Below, in pieces: positions 53,901-64,000 of a stretch of 64,000 bases of DNA. The first letter of the stretch is position 1. Each line of letters begins with the position of its first letter. Source of the DNA: Corythoichthys intestinalis (lineage: Eukaryota > Chordata > Actinopteri > Syngnathiformes > Syngnathidae). Both the position numbers and the translations under genes were made by a program. The stretch spans positions 52,496,398 through 52,560,397 of the forward strand of contig NC_080410.1 of the NCBI RefSeq assembly GCF_030265065.1, given 5' to 3'. The notes beneath the pieces are model-generated. The model was not told where the DNA came from. It saw nothing but the letters and a program-made list of their open reading frames with translations, and did not search any database.

Positions 53901-56900
53901 CTTCTGCGTCGCCTGCCCGTCAACATTTGTATGTTCCATATTTATTCAGTGTTGATGAGCAGAATATTTACTTTCAAGAGTTCCATCTTGCATTGTTTAT
54001 TTTTTTTTCGACTAGCGGAAGTAAACAAGCATGCCCCAAAACTGTACAAACATAACGCCACATCCCTCTAGTGGCTTGGCGGTGAATTACAGAGCAACGC
54101 GTTCCCTCACCGCAAAACTATCGAATGTCGAATGGCGCCGTAGTCGCTACGCCGTCACCGCAACGCGGGAGTATAACTCAGGCTTAACTCCATTTATGTC
54201 CATCTTGGATTTTTTACAGCCATTCAAAAGTGAGATAACTTGCTGGATAACACTAAATGGCATCTATTATAAGCACTCATGACAATGTCATGTCATAATT
54301 ATGATTGTCTCATGTCTTATGACGCTATTGTCAAATACAGTGTTACCAAATACCATAACTTGTAATTATTGAAACAATTGGAACAGTAACTAAAGAAATT
54401 ATTAGCACAGAACATGAATTTTGATTGTTATTTACATCTGTAGCGCTGCAACGCATGCTAGGAGGCATGTTGGATGACGGCAGGAGGCAGCAGAGGTTGA
54501 CTGCCTCCACCAAGGGAGCAGTGATGGCCAAATGAAGCTTCTTGAAGCAATGGCTTTGAACCAATTGGCTGCAAAGCTTCATGGTGGTTCATTTGGTCTT
54601 ATGACAATTGTATGATGCCGCTGTCAAATAAAGCGTTACCGGTTAATATCTTTTGGAGTAAATATCCCATAATACAGTGAGGACAGCTGCGGCTTATAGT
54701 CCAGTGCGGCTTATCTATGAACAAATGCTATTTTCGTGCCAAATTTGGTGGGTGGCGGCTTATAGTCAGGTGTGCCTTATAGTGTGAAAATTACAGTAAT
54801 ATTGGTGGGGTCTATTCTATCCTTACAACATATGGGAAGACATTCTAAATGACCGATATACTGAACTCATTATATAATGATTATGCAAACCTACGCCCTT
54901 GTAAAAGTGTGTCACTAATTGAAATGTTTCAAAAAAATAATTTTTAAAAATTCTGTCTGCAATTCCAATATCCGTCCATGTGATTAGATTGAGACAAATA
55001 TCTTAAATGCACTTTGGCAGCAAAGCAGTACAGCATATATCAGATTTGTTGTTTGTTAAAAATAACATTTTACAATATTTTTTTATTTCACCCCAAAAAA
55101 AATGATATAGTGTGAACCGACCTGGCCACGGACTGAGCCTCAGGGTATCGTCCCAGCAGAGCTAAGCACTCGGCTTTCAGTATCTTGAAGCGATGGCAGG
55201 CCGAAGCTGACTCCAGGGCTCGGTCCATGCAGAAAACCACCTAAACACAAACGCAGTGACGTGACGTCATCCAGTCTCGCGCGGGCTCTCCAAACTCACC
55301 ATGCGGTAGTCTCGCTTGTCAAAGCCAATCTCTGCCATCCGCTCGTACTCCAGAATGGATTCGGCGCACTTGAGCTGAAAGAGTCATTTCAGGGACGCGC
55401 CTTTTATTTGGAGATTCAACAGGAAGCTGTACTTTCCAGTGTTACTGTATGAACCCAAACCTATTTAACTTCTGTAGGATAAGCGCTTCACAGAACCGAT
55501 GCTTGTCACGACACTAAAACTCGATAGCATTTTTGATACTACGTAAATAAAAAAAATAAAAAAAATTAAATGTTTTTTCTTTATGAACAAGGAAGCCAAA
55601 TGCAAAAATATCCTCCATTAAGATTAACTATAAGAGTATTGCCAAAAAAAAAAAAAAAACTTCTGGTGACTTATACTAGTGCAAAAGAAAATATATAAAT
55701 GAATAACAGGAATGTCACCAATATTTAGAGTTAATTCTCGTTTTGGAAAGTTTCAATTGAGTGAGAATCGATCAAAGTGCACGCAACAAGTGGACAGGGA
55801 AAAAAAAATACAAATGTTTTATGCGGGGAGTTTTGTAAACCAAAGCACCCCCACAATTAGACCATAATCTTAGCCACTGTCAAACCATTAGTAGTATTCC
55901 AGAAAATTCTATCAATTCCATTCAATCAGACAACAGAAGCAGCCGACTGACCTCCTGCTGGGCTTGACCGTTGTCAGGCTCCAGCTCCAGAACCTTCTGG
56001 AAGCAGCGCGAGGCCGCCATGGCGTTCCCGAGAGACAGGTGGCACTTCCCCTCTCGCAGGTGCCCCTGAGAACCACGTGACATCATTGGTATCACAAAAA
56101 CAGACGAATCAGACGGGACCCGGTTTATAGTACGTATCGTGAAAGCACCTTCATGAAGGAGTTATCCAGCCGCACGGCTTGCTGGGAATCCTCCAAAGCC
56201 TCGCGGTACCGACACAGCATCATCAGCGTGGCCGCTCGGTTGCCGTAGTAACTGGCGTTCTTTGGACACATATCTGCATGCAAAAATGAGTATGAATCAA
56301 ACCGGCGCAAAAAGAATGGGAAGGATCATTTATATCAAGTACCGATGGCCTTGGTATAGTAATTAAAAGCTTCCGCGTAATCCTTCTGGATGTAGAATGC
56401 GTTGCCTTGCTCCTTGTAGCCATCTGCTTCCCTATAGCAAACGAGTGCATTAGATGTGTACATAATATAACCAAGGTCAGAATTGGATTGAGAACACCAA
56501 AATGACATAAGAAGTAGTGTTGACCAACCAAAAGTCATTCAGATCAGTGTACAAATCATGGAGTAGATATTTTGTGTCCTCCACAAGAACAAAGTACCTC
56601 CCTTCAAAGGGTCTGAAAACCCTCTCAAAACAGAACGCAAGGGATACGTTACTCGGCAGATAGTGAACATTTCTGAAGAAGTTAAGCAAATTCAGTATTT
56701 TAATGTGGAAACGACCAACAGAGAAGCATACTTTACATCCGTTGCCACGTTAACCATAGGAAAAGATTACACCGCTTTTATTAATTCTTAGTTTTTTTAA
56801 CAGTGGTATTGTTTAAGTACGTGCTAAAGGTATACACTACTATGTATCCAAGTGGGAATTTTGGTAGGCTACCGACCGAGTCCGTCTTTGGCAGTTGCAC

Positions 56901-57514
56901 GACAACGAGTGGACTTTCAAAAGGGAAAGTTTGACTGGAACATGAAACCATACAGTGAAAGGACAAAGACATGTGGATGCAAACATATGGTGAACAAAAC
57001 AGTGTGATTTGTATGGTTTCTTTATACAAAACTGTCAAAAAAAATAAGTACAACGTCAGGTAGGCGACCACTCGCCCGCTAAACATAGAATTTCTGACCA
57101 CATGACACCTAGCAGGCAGCTCACACTGTGGCCGCCTGCCATGACTTTTTTGGGAAAGCCTGCCAATGATGATTCGTACGTCACGACCACTCCGAACTTT
57201 CGAGAATGAACTTCTCACGAAGCGGGGGAAAAAAGCATCGGACAACTGTAGCACGTAACTGTTAGGAGCAAGGAGGCTTGTCGGCGCCCAAGTGGAGGAC
57301 AATAACATGACAAACGCCTCCATGTAGCCAAATAGCGGCTAGCTTTGGTAGCTTCGTGACACGACTCTGAGGCGTCCGGGGTTAAAACAGACGCAAAAGA
57401 CGTCAAGAGTTCCGTTTCTGCCATTGTCAACATGTCCTACCGCTCCAGTTCGTCGTCGCTGAGGAGTTCGATGTCGGGGTCCATGTTCACCGTATCGTAC
57501 CTCTCCGCCGCCAT
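48000..57514 (-). CDS. dnajc7: DnaJ homolog subfamily C member 7 (TPR2), 14 exons
   Basis: A cytosolic co-chaperone that binds HSP90 and HSP70 through TPRs and stimulates HSP70 through a J domain. Minus-strand exons are 57,441-57,514, 56,343-56,431, 56,149-56,273, 55,952-56,065, 55,300-55,374, 55,122-55,240, 51,473-51,626, 51,228-51,392, 51,030-51,121, 50,883-50,956, 50,382-50,528, 50,165-50,317, 50,033-50,095 and 48,000-48,037. They total 1,482 nt, 493 aa (human 494), all GT-AG and in phase. TPR blocks include [75 protein letters not shown] and [10 protein letters not shown]. The J domain starts at [16 protein letters not shown] (about residue 380), with HPD near 408-410 split by intron 11. 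The tail GFSFEG joins the last exon to end GNFFFQFG. Intron 6 is enlarged by nested transposons. Head-to-head with nkiras2. Confidence 0.97.
48135..48250. repeat. TGCCATTGACGGC-family fragment in dnajc7 intron 13
   Basis: 'attggatgtctatcactgtc' and 'aatggcagacaatgag' are the reverse form of the dispersed family seen at 36,070 and 36,900. Confidence 0.5.
48913..49787. mobile_element. MITE with TA TSD (CCGTAATTTCCCGAATATAA ends), 875 bp
   Basis: The left end CCGTAATTTCCCGAATATAA and the right end TATATTCGGGAAATTACGG are perfect inverses for at least 19 bp, next to TA at 48,911-48,912 and 49,788-49,789. A second inverted block (GTGTATAATGCGCACC and its inverse) lies inside. Probably mobilised by a mariner-type enzyme. 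In dnajc7 intron 13. Confidence 0.82.
52708..52738 (+). repeat. poly-G tract, quadruplex-prone
   Basis: GGGGGAGGGGGGT followed by an 18-G run within dnajc7 intron 6. On the transcribed (minus) strand it is poly-C in the RNA. Confidence 0.85.
52924..54640. mobile_element. MITE of the GGTAACACTTT family, third shell
   Basis: Left GATAACACTTTGACAGCTGC and right GTCAAATAAAGCGTTACC are inverse. The flanks GGTAATA (52,917-52,923) and GGTTAATA (54,641-54,648) look like an 8-bp duplication with one base lost. Another right end of the family, AATACAGTGTTACC at 54,346, suggests a second copy has merged here. Confidence 0.55.
53055..54177 (+). mobile_element. PIF/Harbinger-type element, non-autonomous, TSD TAA
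   Basis: Left AGCCTGAGTTATACTTCCGC and right CGGGAGTATAACTCAGGCT are inverted repeats, with TAA at 53,052-53,054 and 54,178-54,180, the 3-bp TWA duplication of Harbinger elements. A plus-strand frame from ATG 53,255 reads [12 protein letters not shown] and later [10 protein letters not shown] and [15 protein letters not shown], similar in layout to the small Myb/MADF-like second protein of Harbingers. No DDE nuclease frame is present. Confidence 0.8.
55375..55951. other. dnajc7 intron 4, no element recognised
   Basis: AT-rich, with an A run near 55,647-55,660. Confidence 0.5.
56432..57440. other. dnajc7 intron 1, nothing recognised
   Basis: About 1 kb between the first two coding exons. The long minus-strand frame at 56,781-57,323 has no domain and is judged chance. 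Confidence 0.5.
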
Positions 57515-58227
57515 TTTGACATGAGAGTGGAGGGGGCGGAGTCAAATGCTGCAGTTAAAGTGACGTAATCGCAAACAGAAAGTACTGTACTTTGGAAAAA
57601 TAAACAACATGGCCATTACTTATGAAAATATGAAGCATAAGGTTTATGCTTTATGTCCATGTTGTTCATTTGTCCAAACCGTTAACGTGCATCAGTGTCT
57701 ACTTTAAACGCACTTTGACCTACGGAAGTTGTCACCAAAAAAAAAAAAAAAAAAACAGGGAACGCCCAGTAAGTTACGCCACCACCACGACTCACACTTC
57801 CGGACTCCAATGTAAGCGCAGGTAAACACGCAGCGCTTCGCGTTTTAACATTTCACTATAACGAGCGATCGCGCATTAGCATGTTTAGTTTTTATAATGT
57901 TTGGAAATTCCCATGGTCTTTAAAGTGTACGCGACAAACTATAGACATTAGGATGTAATGGCTGCATGCTATTTGCAGATGTGACCTGTTACAGAAAATA
58001 AAGCGCGTCTGCTTGGGGAACCCGAAGTGGTTTGTTGAGTGTCAAGAAAAGTGTTTTAAAACAAGCGCGAGTTGTCGCTTTCGCAAAATTTCGCCACTGC
58101 TCGTTTGTTGACCGATGGAAGCTAAAGCTAAGCTACACTGTTGACGCTGTCGCACCGGACCTCATCGTGCTAGCAAACGGTAAAACGGTTTATTAATTTT
58201 TCCCACAGAGAGGAGAGCATCGTTATC
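57515..58227. promoter_or_regulatory. shared head-to-head promoter region of dnajc7 and nkiras2
   Basis: 713 bp separate the two opposite start codons. It holds CpG-containing blocks and a possible non-coding nkiras2 first exon ending near 57,820 at GCAG|GTAAAC. The A run at 57,737-57,757 and the gene pair's conserved order argue for a shared regulatory interval. Start sites are not resolved. Confidence 0.5.
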
Positions 58228-58993
58228 ATGGGAAAAAGCTGCAAAGTGGTGGTGTGCGGCCAGGCTGCAGTTGGTAAAACGGCCGTGTTGGAGCAGCTAC
58301 TCTACGCCAATCATGTAGCAGGTAGGTACACACTCACTCACCCGTCGCTTCATGAATCCTTGCTAGCATGTAGAAATCGCTTTTCAATTTAGAGCTGAAG
58401 ATTTGTTTAGAGCTTTAACGTGAACAACCGTAAACATAAATTACATTTTGAAATACAGTATGAACACTAATACCACACTTTTGAAAACAAACCTGACATA
58501 TTTCATTGAATCACATGTTCATATATGCCGTTAATAGATTGGAATAGCAAAAACTTATGTGATTCTCAGTAAAAAAAACTACTAACCCTTAGCAAAAAGT
58601 ATGGAATAGCCAGTCTCGGACGAGCACTCACTCAGACATTTTATTATGTAGAACAAACTCCGATAAAAAGCTTGAAAAAATAATGAATTAGTTCAAAATT
58701 GCAAAGCTTTCAGAAACACTAAAAGAAATGAATAAAAAACATTGTAGTGGTCAGTAAATGTTACTTTTATAGAGCAAGTACAGGGAAATAAATATAGAAT
58801 CACTCCATTCTGAGGAAAAATAGATGGAATCTTTAGAAACAAACACAGAAATAACAATCATAACACATCTCTAGTATTTAGTTGCACCACCTCTGGCTTT
58901 TATGACAGGTTGTAGTCTCTGAGGCATGGACTTGATGCGTATTCTTCATCGATTTGGTGCCAACTCTCTTTGATTGCAGTTGCCAGATCATCA

Positions 58994-59024
<31 letters not shown>

Positions 59025-62000
59025 CCACCATGGGTTTTCATTAGGGTTGAGATCTGGGCTATTTGCAAGGCCATGACATTGACTGGATGAGTCTTTCTCC
59101 AAGGAATGCTTTAACAGTTTTAGCTCTGTGGCATGATGCATTGTCATCTTGGAAAATGATTTAATTATCCCCAAACATATTTTCAATTGAAAGGACAAGA
59201 AAACCTTCCAAAATTTACATGTAAACTTGTGCATTCATTGAAGATTTAACCACAGCCATCTCCCCAGTGCCTTTGCCTGACATGCAGCGCTATATCATCA
59301 AGGAATGAGGGAGTTTTGATGTTTTCTTCAGGTACTCATCTTTGTAAATCTCACTGGAACGGCACCAAACAAAAGTTCCAGCATCGTCACCTTGTCCAAT
59401 GCGGATTCTTGACTCATCACTGAAAATAACCTTCATCCAGTCATTCACAGTCCATGATTGCCTCTCCTTAGCCCATTGCAGTCTTGTTCTTTTCTGTTTA
59501 AGTTTCAATGATGGTTTCCTTTTAGATTTCCTGGATGAAAATCCCATTTCCTGTTGGTGATTCTGCACATTTCTGTCACATACCTTGACCCCAGCTTCCT
59601 TCCATTTCTTCTTCATTTGTCTTGTTGTAGATCTTCTGTTTTCAAGACATATGACTTTTAGATGTTTGTTGTGGCATTTGGATGTCTTCCTCAGTTTACC
59701 GGTACGCTTAACTTTAACAACCTTGCCATGCTGTTTGTACTTGGTCCGGATTTTTGATATGGCTGACTGTGAACAGCCCACATCTTTGGCAACCATACAT
59801 TTAGCGTTACCTTCTTCAAGAAGTTTGATAATCCTCTCCTTGGTCCCAAGAGACATCTCTTGTTGGAGCCATGACTCTTGTGAATCCACTTGGTCCAGCA
59901 GCCCTCCAAGGTGTGATAACTGCACTGCTTTTAACTGCTGACTAACGAGCAGATCTAATCTGAGGCAGGGGCCCAAATAAGGAAAGGAAATTGACTGGGT
60001 GTGTCTATATTTTCTACTCAAAACGGAGTGATTCCATCTTTTTTTCCTCAGAATGGAGTGATTCTATATTTATTTCCCTGCACTTGCTCTATAAAAGAAA
60101 CATTTACTGACCACCACAATGTTTTTCATTCATTTCTTTTAGTGTTTCTGAATGCCAAGGAGTTGCACTTTTGAACTAATGAACTATTTTATTCAAGCTT
60201 TTTATCTGAGTTTGTTCTACATAATAAAATGTCTGAGTGAGTGCTCGTCCGAGACCGGTGATTCCATACTTTTTGTTTGGGGTTGCATATGCATTAGGAA
60301 AATGAAGGACATTTACCAAACTCTGTATTTCGTTTTTCATCAACATTTTGAGCTTCCTATATTTTCTTTAGGGTAATATCCTGTAATAAAAAAATAACCC
60401 AATGCAACAGTAATGAAAGCTGCATGCTTGAACACTAGATTTTGCTTCAATATTTTTTGAATATACAAAGAAAGAAACCATTGTAGCTTACCTGCTAAAT
60501 TATACAGTTTTAAATGTATATATAAAATCATTCAAAATACCATTCTGGGAACAAGTGGTGGGCTGGGCCGCACAACGGACGTAACCATCAACTATACATG
60601 AACCATTTTAGCTTTTCATGACCAGATCCCTAAAATCTTCAGACATAGTTTAGGTTAGCTTCATTAGAATCACTCACACGTGCTTTTTTATTGTACATGG
60701 TATGAAAGTCCGAAATTCTTGTGTTAGGTTCCGAACCCATGGAGACGCTGGAGGACATCTACATTGGCTCCATCGAGACCGACCGGGGCACCCGAGAGCA
60801 GGTGCGCTTCTACGACACCCGGGGCCTCCGCGAAGGCGTGGAGTTCCCACGCCACTACTACAGCTTCGCCGACGGCTTCGTGCTGGTTTATAGCATCGAC
60901 AGCAAGGAGTCCTTCAAGCGCATGGAGGCTCTTAAAAAGGACATTGATCGTCACAGAGATAAGAAGGAGGCCAGTCAATTTTCATTTTCTTATTTACGTA
61001 TATGGTTTAGTTGACTTTCATTTACACTTTTACTATTCTTTCATCGTCTCGTGAATTTTCTATTATTCCGGTCGGCCATAAAACCCCTTTGTTAGCAATT
61101 TACAACATGAACCAGTATATACAGTGGGGCAAATAAGTATTTAGTCAACCACTAATTGTGCAAGTTCTCCCACTTGAAAATATTAGAGGCCTGTAATTGT
61201 CAACATGGGTAAACCTCAACCATGAGAGACATAATGTGGAGAAGAAAAAAAAACAGAAAATCACATTGTTTGATTTCTAAAGAATTTATTTGCAAATCAT
61301 GGTGGAAAATAAGTATTTGGTCAATACCAAAAGTTCATCTCAATAATTTGTTATGTACCGTTTGTTGGCAATAACGGAGGCCAAACGTTTTCTGTAACTC
61401 TTCACAAGCTTTTCACACACTCTTGCTGGTATTTTGGCCCATTCCTCCATGCAGATCTCCTCTAGAGCAGTGATGTTTTGTGGCTGTCGTTGGGCAACAC
61501 TGACTTCCAACTCCCTCCACAGATTTTCTACGGGGTTGAGATCTGGAGACTGGATAGGCCACTCCAGGACCTTGAAATGCTTCTTACGAAGCCACTCCTT
61601 TGTTGCCCTGCCTGTGTGTTTGGGATCATTGTCATGCTAAAAGACCCAGCCACGTCTCATCTTCAATGCCCTTGCTGACGGAAGGAGATTTTCACTCAAA
61701 ATCTCTCGATACATGGCCCCATTCATTCTTTCCTCTACACAGATCAGTCGTCCTGGTCCCTTTGCGGAAAAACAGCCCCAAAGCATGATGTTTCCACCGC
61801 CATGCTTCACAGTGGGTATGGTGTTCTTTGGATGCAATTCGGTATTCTTTTTCCTCCAAACACGAGAACCTGTGTTTCTACAAAAAAGTTCTATTTTGGT
61901 TTCATCTGACCATAACACATTCTCCCAGTCCTCTTTTGGCTCATCCAAATGCTCTCTAGCGAACCGCAGACAGGCCTGGATGTGTACTTTCTTCAGCAGG

Positions 62001-63364
62001 GGGACACATATGGCAGTGCGGGATTTGACTCCCTGGCGGCGCATTGTGTTCCTGATAGTAGCCTTTGTTACTGTGGTCCCCGCTCTCTGTAGGTCATTCA
62101 CTAGGTCCCCCCGTGTGGTTCTGGGATTTTTGCTCACCGTTCTTGTTATCATTTTGACGCCACGGGGTGAAATCTTGCACGGAGCCCCAGATCGAGGGAG
62201 ATTATCAGTGGCCTTCCATTTTGTAAAAATTGCTCCCACAGTTCATTTCTTTACACCAAACGTTTTACCTATTGCAGATTCAGTCTTCCCAGCCTGGTGC
62301 AGGTCTACAATTTTGTCTCTGGTGTCCTTCGACAGCTCTTTGGTCTTGGCCATAGTGGATTTTGGAGTGTGACTGTGGACAGGTGTCTTTTATACCGATA
62401 ATGAGTTGAAACAGATGCCATTAATACAGGTAACGAGTGGAGCCTCGTTAGACCTTGTTAGAGGAAGTTAGACCTTTTTGACAGCCAGAAATCTTGCTTG
62501 TGAGTGACCAAATACTTAATTTCCACTCTAATTTGCCAATAAATTCTTTAAAAATCAAACAATGTGATTTTCTGTTTTTTTTTCCCACATTCTGTCTCTC
62601 ATGGTTGAGGTTTACCCATGTTGACAATTACAGGCCTCTCTAATCTTTTGGTGGTTGACTAAATACTTACCGGTATTTGCCCCACTGTATGTGCTCGTCT
62701 GTCTTTTTTCATTCGAAATTGTTGGAAACCCTGTATTTATTTTTGGACAAAAACTTTGAATTTTACAGACAAAACCGTTTTGAGTAACTCGACGAAAACT
62801 AGATAAAATTTGTATCAGATTTCGTCGACTAAAACTAGACGAAAACATTTTGAAATAACTAAGACTAATAAGTATTTTCGTCTAAAACAAAAATTAAAAG
62901 GGCTGCCAAAGAAAACACTTTCCGGTAAATGATTAGAGTCAATCGCCATTGGCAAGTTTTTTTCCGATGTTAGTTAGCGTGATCGCGTTAAAAAAAAAAA
63001 GTTTTCAATTATTTCAGACAGTCAACCTGTGAAACAATCCACTCTGCAATTTACAAGGGCTTTATTAAATAAGGTTACAGTGAGGCATTTATTTCAAGAA
63101 AGAACTATACGTTTTGTACAGGTGACCATTGTGGTTCTGGGCAACAAGCTGGACAAACAGGACGAGCGGCGCGTGGACGCTAACATGGCGCAGAACTGGG
63201 CCAAGAACGAGAAGGTGCGACTGTGGGAGCTGTCGGTGGCCGACCGCCGCACGCTCATCGAGCCCTTCGTGTATTTGGCCAGCAAAATGACGCAACCGCA
63301 GAGCAAGTCCACCTTCCCGCTCAGCCGGAACAAGAACAAGGGCAGCGGACCTACAGACGGCTGA
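58228..63364 (+). CDS. nkiras2: NF-kappa-B inhibitor-interacting Ras-like protein 2 (kappaB-Ras2)
   Basis: An atypical Ras-like GTPase that binds IkappaB, slows its degradation and so dampens NF-kB, and also restrains Ral. Exons are 58,228-58,321, 60,728-60,969 and 63,122-63,364, totalling 579 nt, 192 aa (human NKIRAS2 191). The product begins [18 protein letters not shown] with the P-loop at about residues 11-18. DTRGL carries Leu where classic Ras has Gln61, as known for kappaB-Ras. [13 protein letters not shown] is the NKxD base-recognition segment, and the tail [14 protein letters not shown] is family-typical, with no CAAX box. Intron 1 is a standard GT-AG. Exon 2 must end at GAG (matching human DKKE|VTIVV), but the next bases are GC, so intron 2 appears to be GC-AG. 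Both introns carry Tc1 elements. nkiras1 is the only close alternative; synteny favours nkiras2. Confidence 0.95.
58585..60284 (-). mobile_element. Tc1/mariner transposon (family D) in nkiras2 intron 1
   Basis: Long inverted repeats: 'aaaaagtatggaatagccag' with 'cgagcactcactcagacatt' on the left recur inverted at 60,215-60,275. Ends are approximate, beside a TA at 58,583. The minus strand encodes the N-terminal two thirds of a transposase from about 59,855 to 59,290 ([42 protein letters not shown] with the first catalytic Asp), then broken pieces with [12 protein letters not shown] at about 59,020-59,060. A poly-T run at 58,994-59,019 disrupts the last part. Confidence 0.85.
61122..62687 (-). 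mobile_element. Tc1/mariner transposon (family E), nearly full length, in nkiras2 intron 2
   Basis: Ends CAGTGGGGCAAATAAGTATT and ATTTGCCCCACTG are flanked by TA at 61,120-61,121 and 62,688-62,689. The minus strand carries one transposase frame of 338 codons from ATG 62,353 to TGA 61,340 with no frameshift. It has only two internal stops, TGA at 62,243-62,245 after FGVKK and TAG at 61,637-61,639 just before HDNDPKH. Features: paired-type helix-turn-helix ([20 protein letters not shown]), [12 protein letters not shown] (Asp 1), [10 protein letters not shown] (Asp 2) and [15 protein letters not shown] (Glu), a DD34E enzyme. The most intact transposon in the window, so probably the youngest Tc1. 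Confidence 0.93.
62740..62900. repeat. TCGTCGACTAAAACTAGACGAAAA dispersed repeat fragment
   Basis: Shares 'tttcgtcgactaaaactaga'-type words with 16,490-16,816. Termini are missing. Confidence 0.5.
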
Positions 63365-63795
63365 GGAAACTCTCATTGTTTGATCAGATTCAAGTGGGAT
63401 AAAATATGAAAGAAGACAACTCAAGGGGGGCAGATTGTTTTTCACATCAGTGTACTGTACTGGGCTCGGCGTTAAGACTATTGTCTCACTTGAATGGCCA
63501 CCTGACATTTTAGGGCCATTGCAACACATGCTGTGGATGTTTCGTCAGGGGAATGATTTACACTGCTTCGCTCTATTCAATGACTGAATTTTGATGAGCA
63601 TTTCACACAAGTTAGCGAGTTTCATTGTTATATACGGAGACCAGTGCAATGTGCATAGTATAAAAGAATCCAAAATGCTTTCTTTCAGGGATCCAATGTT
63701 TGTTTAACATGTTTTTATTGCTGTAAATAATCATGCTTTAAAAAAAATTTTTTTTTGTTCTGTTAATTGTCCTTTTAAACTGCATTTGCATGTTC

Positions 63796-63801
63796 AATAA
63801 A
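63796..63801 (+). terminator. nkiras2: nkiras2 poly(A) signal AATAAA
   Basis: AATAAA in 'gttcaataaagtatttg', 432 bp after the stop, the only canonical signal in the tail. It is followed by T/G-rich DNA. The last 200 bp of the window hold no further gene. Confidence 0.7.
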
Positions 63802-64000
63802 GTATTTGTGCCTAATTTGGCTCATATTGTCCTTTCATATAAATCGAAGTTAAGATGTCAGACTGTCCCAAAAGGCAACACCTGGCAACATGGATACAGT
63901 ACATTGCCAGTACGTTTTGCATTTGGGTCATGTGGCCACCAGAGAGCGCTCTGACCTAAGGGTTGACATGACGGCCTCCCGACTGGTCGCCTGTGTTTTT

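Larger units (their letters stand above)
52817..54796. mobile_element. MITE with TA TSD (CCGTAATTTCCAGACTATAA ends), second shell
   Basis: Left CCGTAATTTCCAGACTATAA after TA; right 'cttatagtgtgaaaattacag' before TA (54,797-54,798). The block AGTCCAGTGCGGCTTAT occurs near both ends. Related to, but distinct from, the 48,913 element. Confidence 0.7.
51787..54901. mobile_element. inverted-repeat element with CAAGGGCGTAGGTTTG ends, outer shell of a nest
   Basis: CAAGGGCGTAGGTTTG at 51,787 and its exact inverse CAAACCTACGCCCTTG at 54,886-54,901 delimit the element. A left-end copy of the family stands at 7,119. Target duplication not evident. It fills most of dnajc7 intron 6 and contains at least three further elements. 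Confidence 0.65.

Noticed and set aside
56781-57323. 180-codon minus-strand frame in dnajc7 intron 1
   Set aside because: Lies wholly within an intron bounded by good splice sites, with no family resemblance.

Overview
This is a stretch of vertebrate nuclear DNA, almost certainly from a percomorph-like teleost. The host genes have short vertebrate-type exons with GT-AG introns. The repeats are typical of ray-finned fish: Tc1/mariner, many hAT-type MITEs, a Harbinger derivative, L2, Rex3 and a restriction-endonuclease-type LINE. I could rebuild five host genes exon by exon. No bacterial genes, CRISPR array, rRNA or tRNA were seen.

Layout. At 6,180-21,746 (minus) lies a six-exon alpha-2,8-sialyltransferase of the ST8SIA family (356 aa), with its large introns full of transposons. 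At 22.7-24.7 kb is a 5'-truncated LINE. rpl19 (minus, 27,183-35,502, six exons, 196 aa) encodes ribosomal protein eL19; its ATG exon is only five coding bases and is preceded by a 5'TOP tract. Next is odad4/ttc25 (minus, 36,292-43,355), an outer-dynein-arm docking TPR protein whose C-terminal half is not present here. Then dnajc7 (minus, 48,000-57,514, 14 exons, 493 aa), a TPR/J-domain co-chaperone, stands head-to-head with nkiras2 (plus, 58,228-63,364, 3 exons, 192 aa), a kappaB-Ras small GTPase. odad4, dnajc7 and nkiras2 are also neighbours on human 17q21, so this is conserved synteny and supports the calls. The genes do unrelated jobs (glycan capping, translation, ciliary dynein docking, chaperoning, NF-kB restraint) and are not an operon or pathway.

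Most of the remaining sequence is mobile DNA. Many DNA elements still show perfect target-site duplications, which lets their order of insertion be read. The clearest nests are: an L2 LINE holding a Tc1 element, which holds an apparent solo LTR, which holds a small hAT MITE (11.9-15.8 kb); a four-deep set of inverted-repeat elements ending in a Harbinger derivative in dnajc7 intron 6 (51.8-54.9 kb); a TTAA-flanked element inside a hAT element in rpl19 intron 4; a hAT inside a Tc1 (38.4-40.7 kb); and a hAT MITE inside another hAT MITE in odad4 intron 1.

I did not find a convincing new biological system. The points most worth a second look are the missing half of odad4, an apparent GC-AG intron in nkiras2, the unresolved ST8SIA subtype, relics of a THAP-domain element with an odd antisense arrangement, a Tc1 transposase interrupted by only two stop codons, and the nested insertions dated by their duplications.
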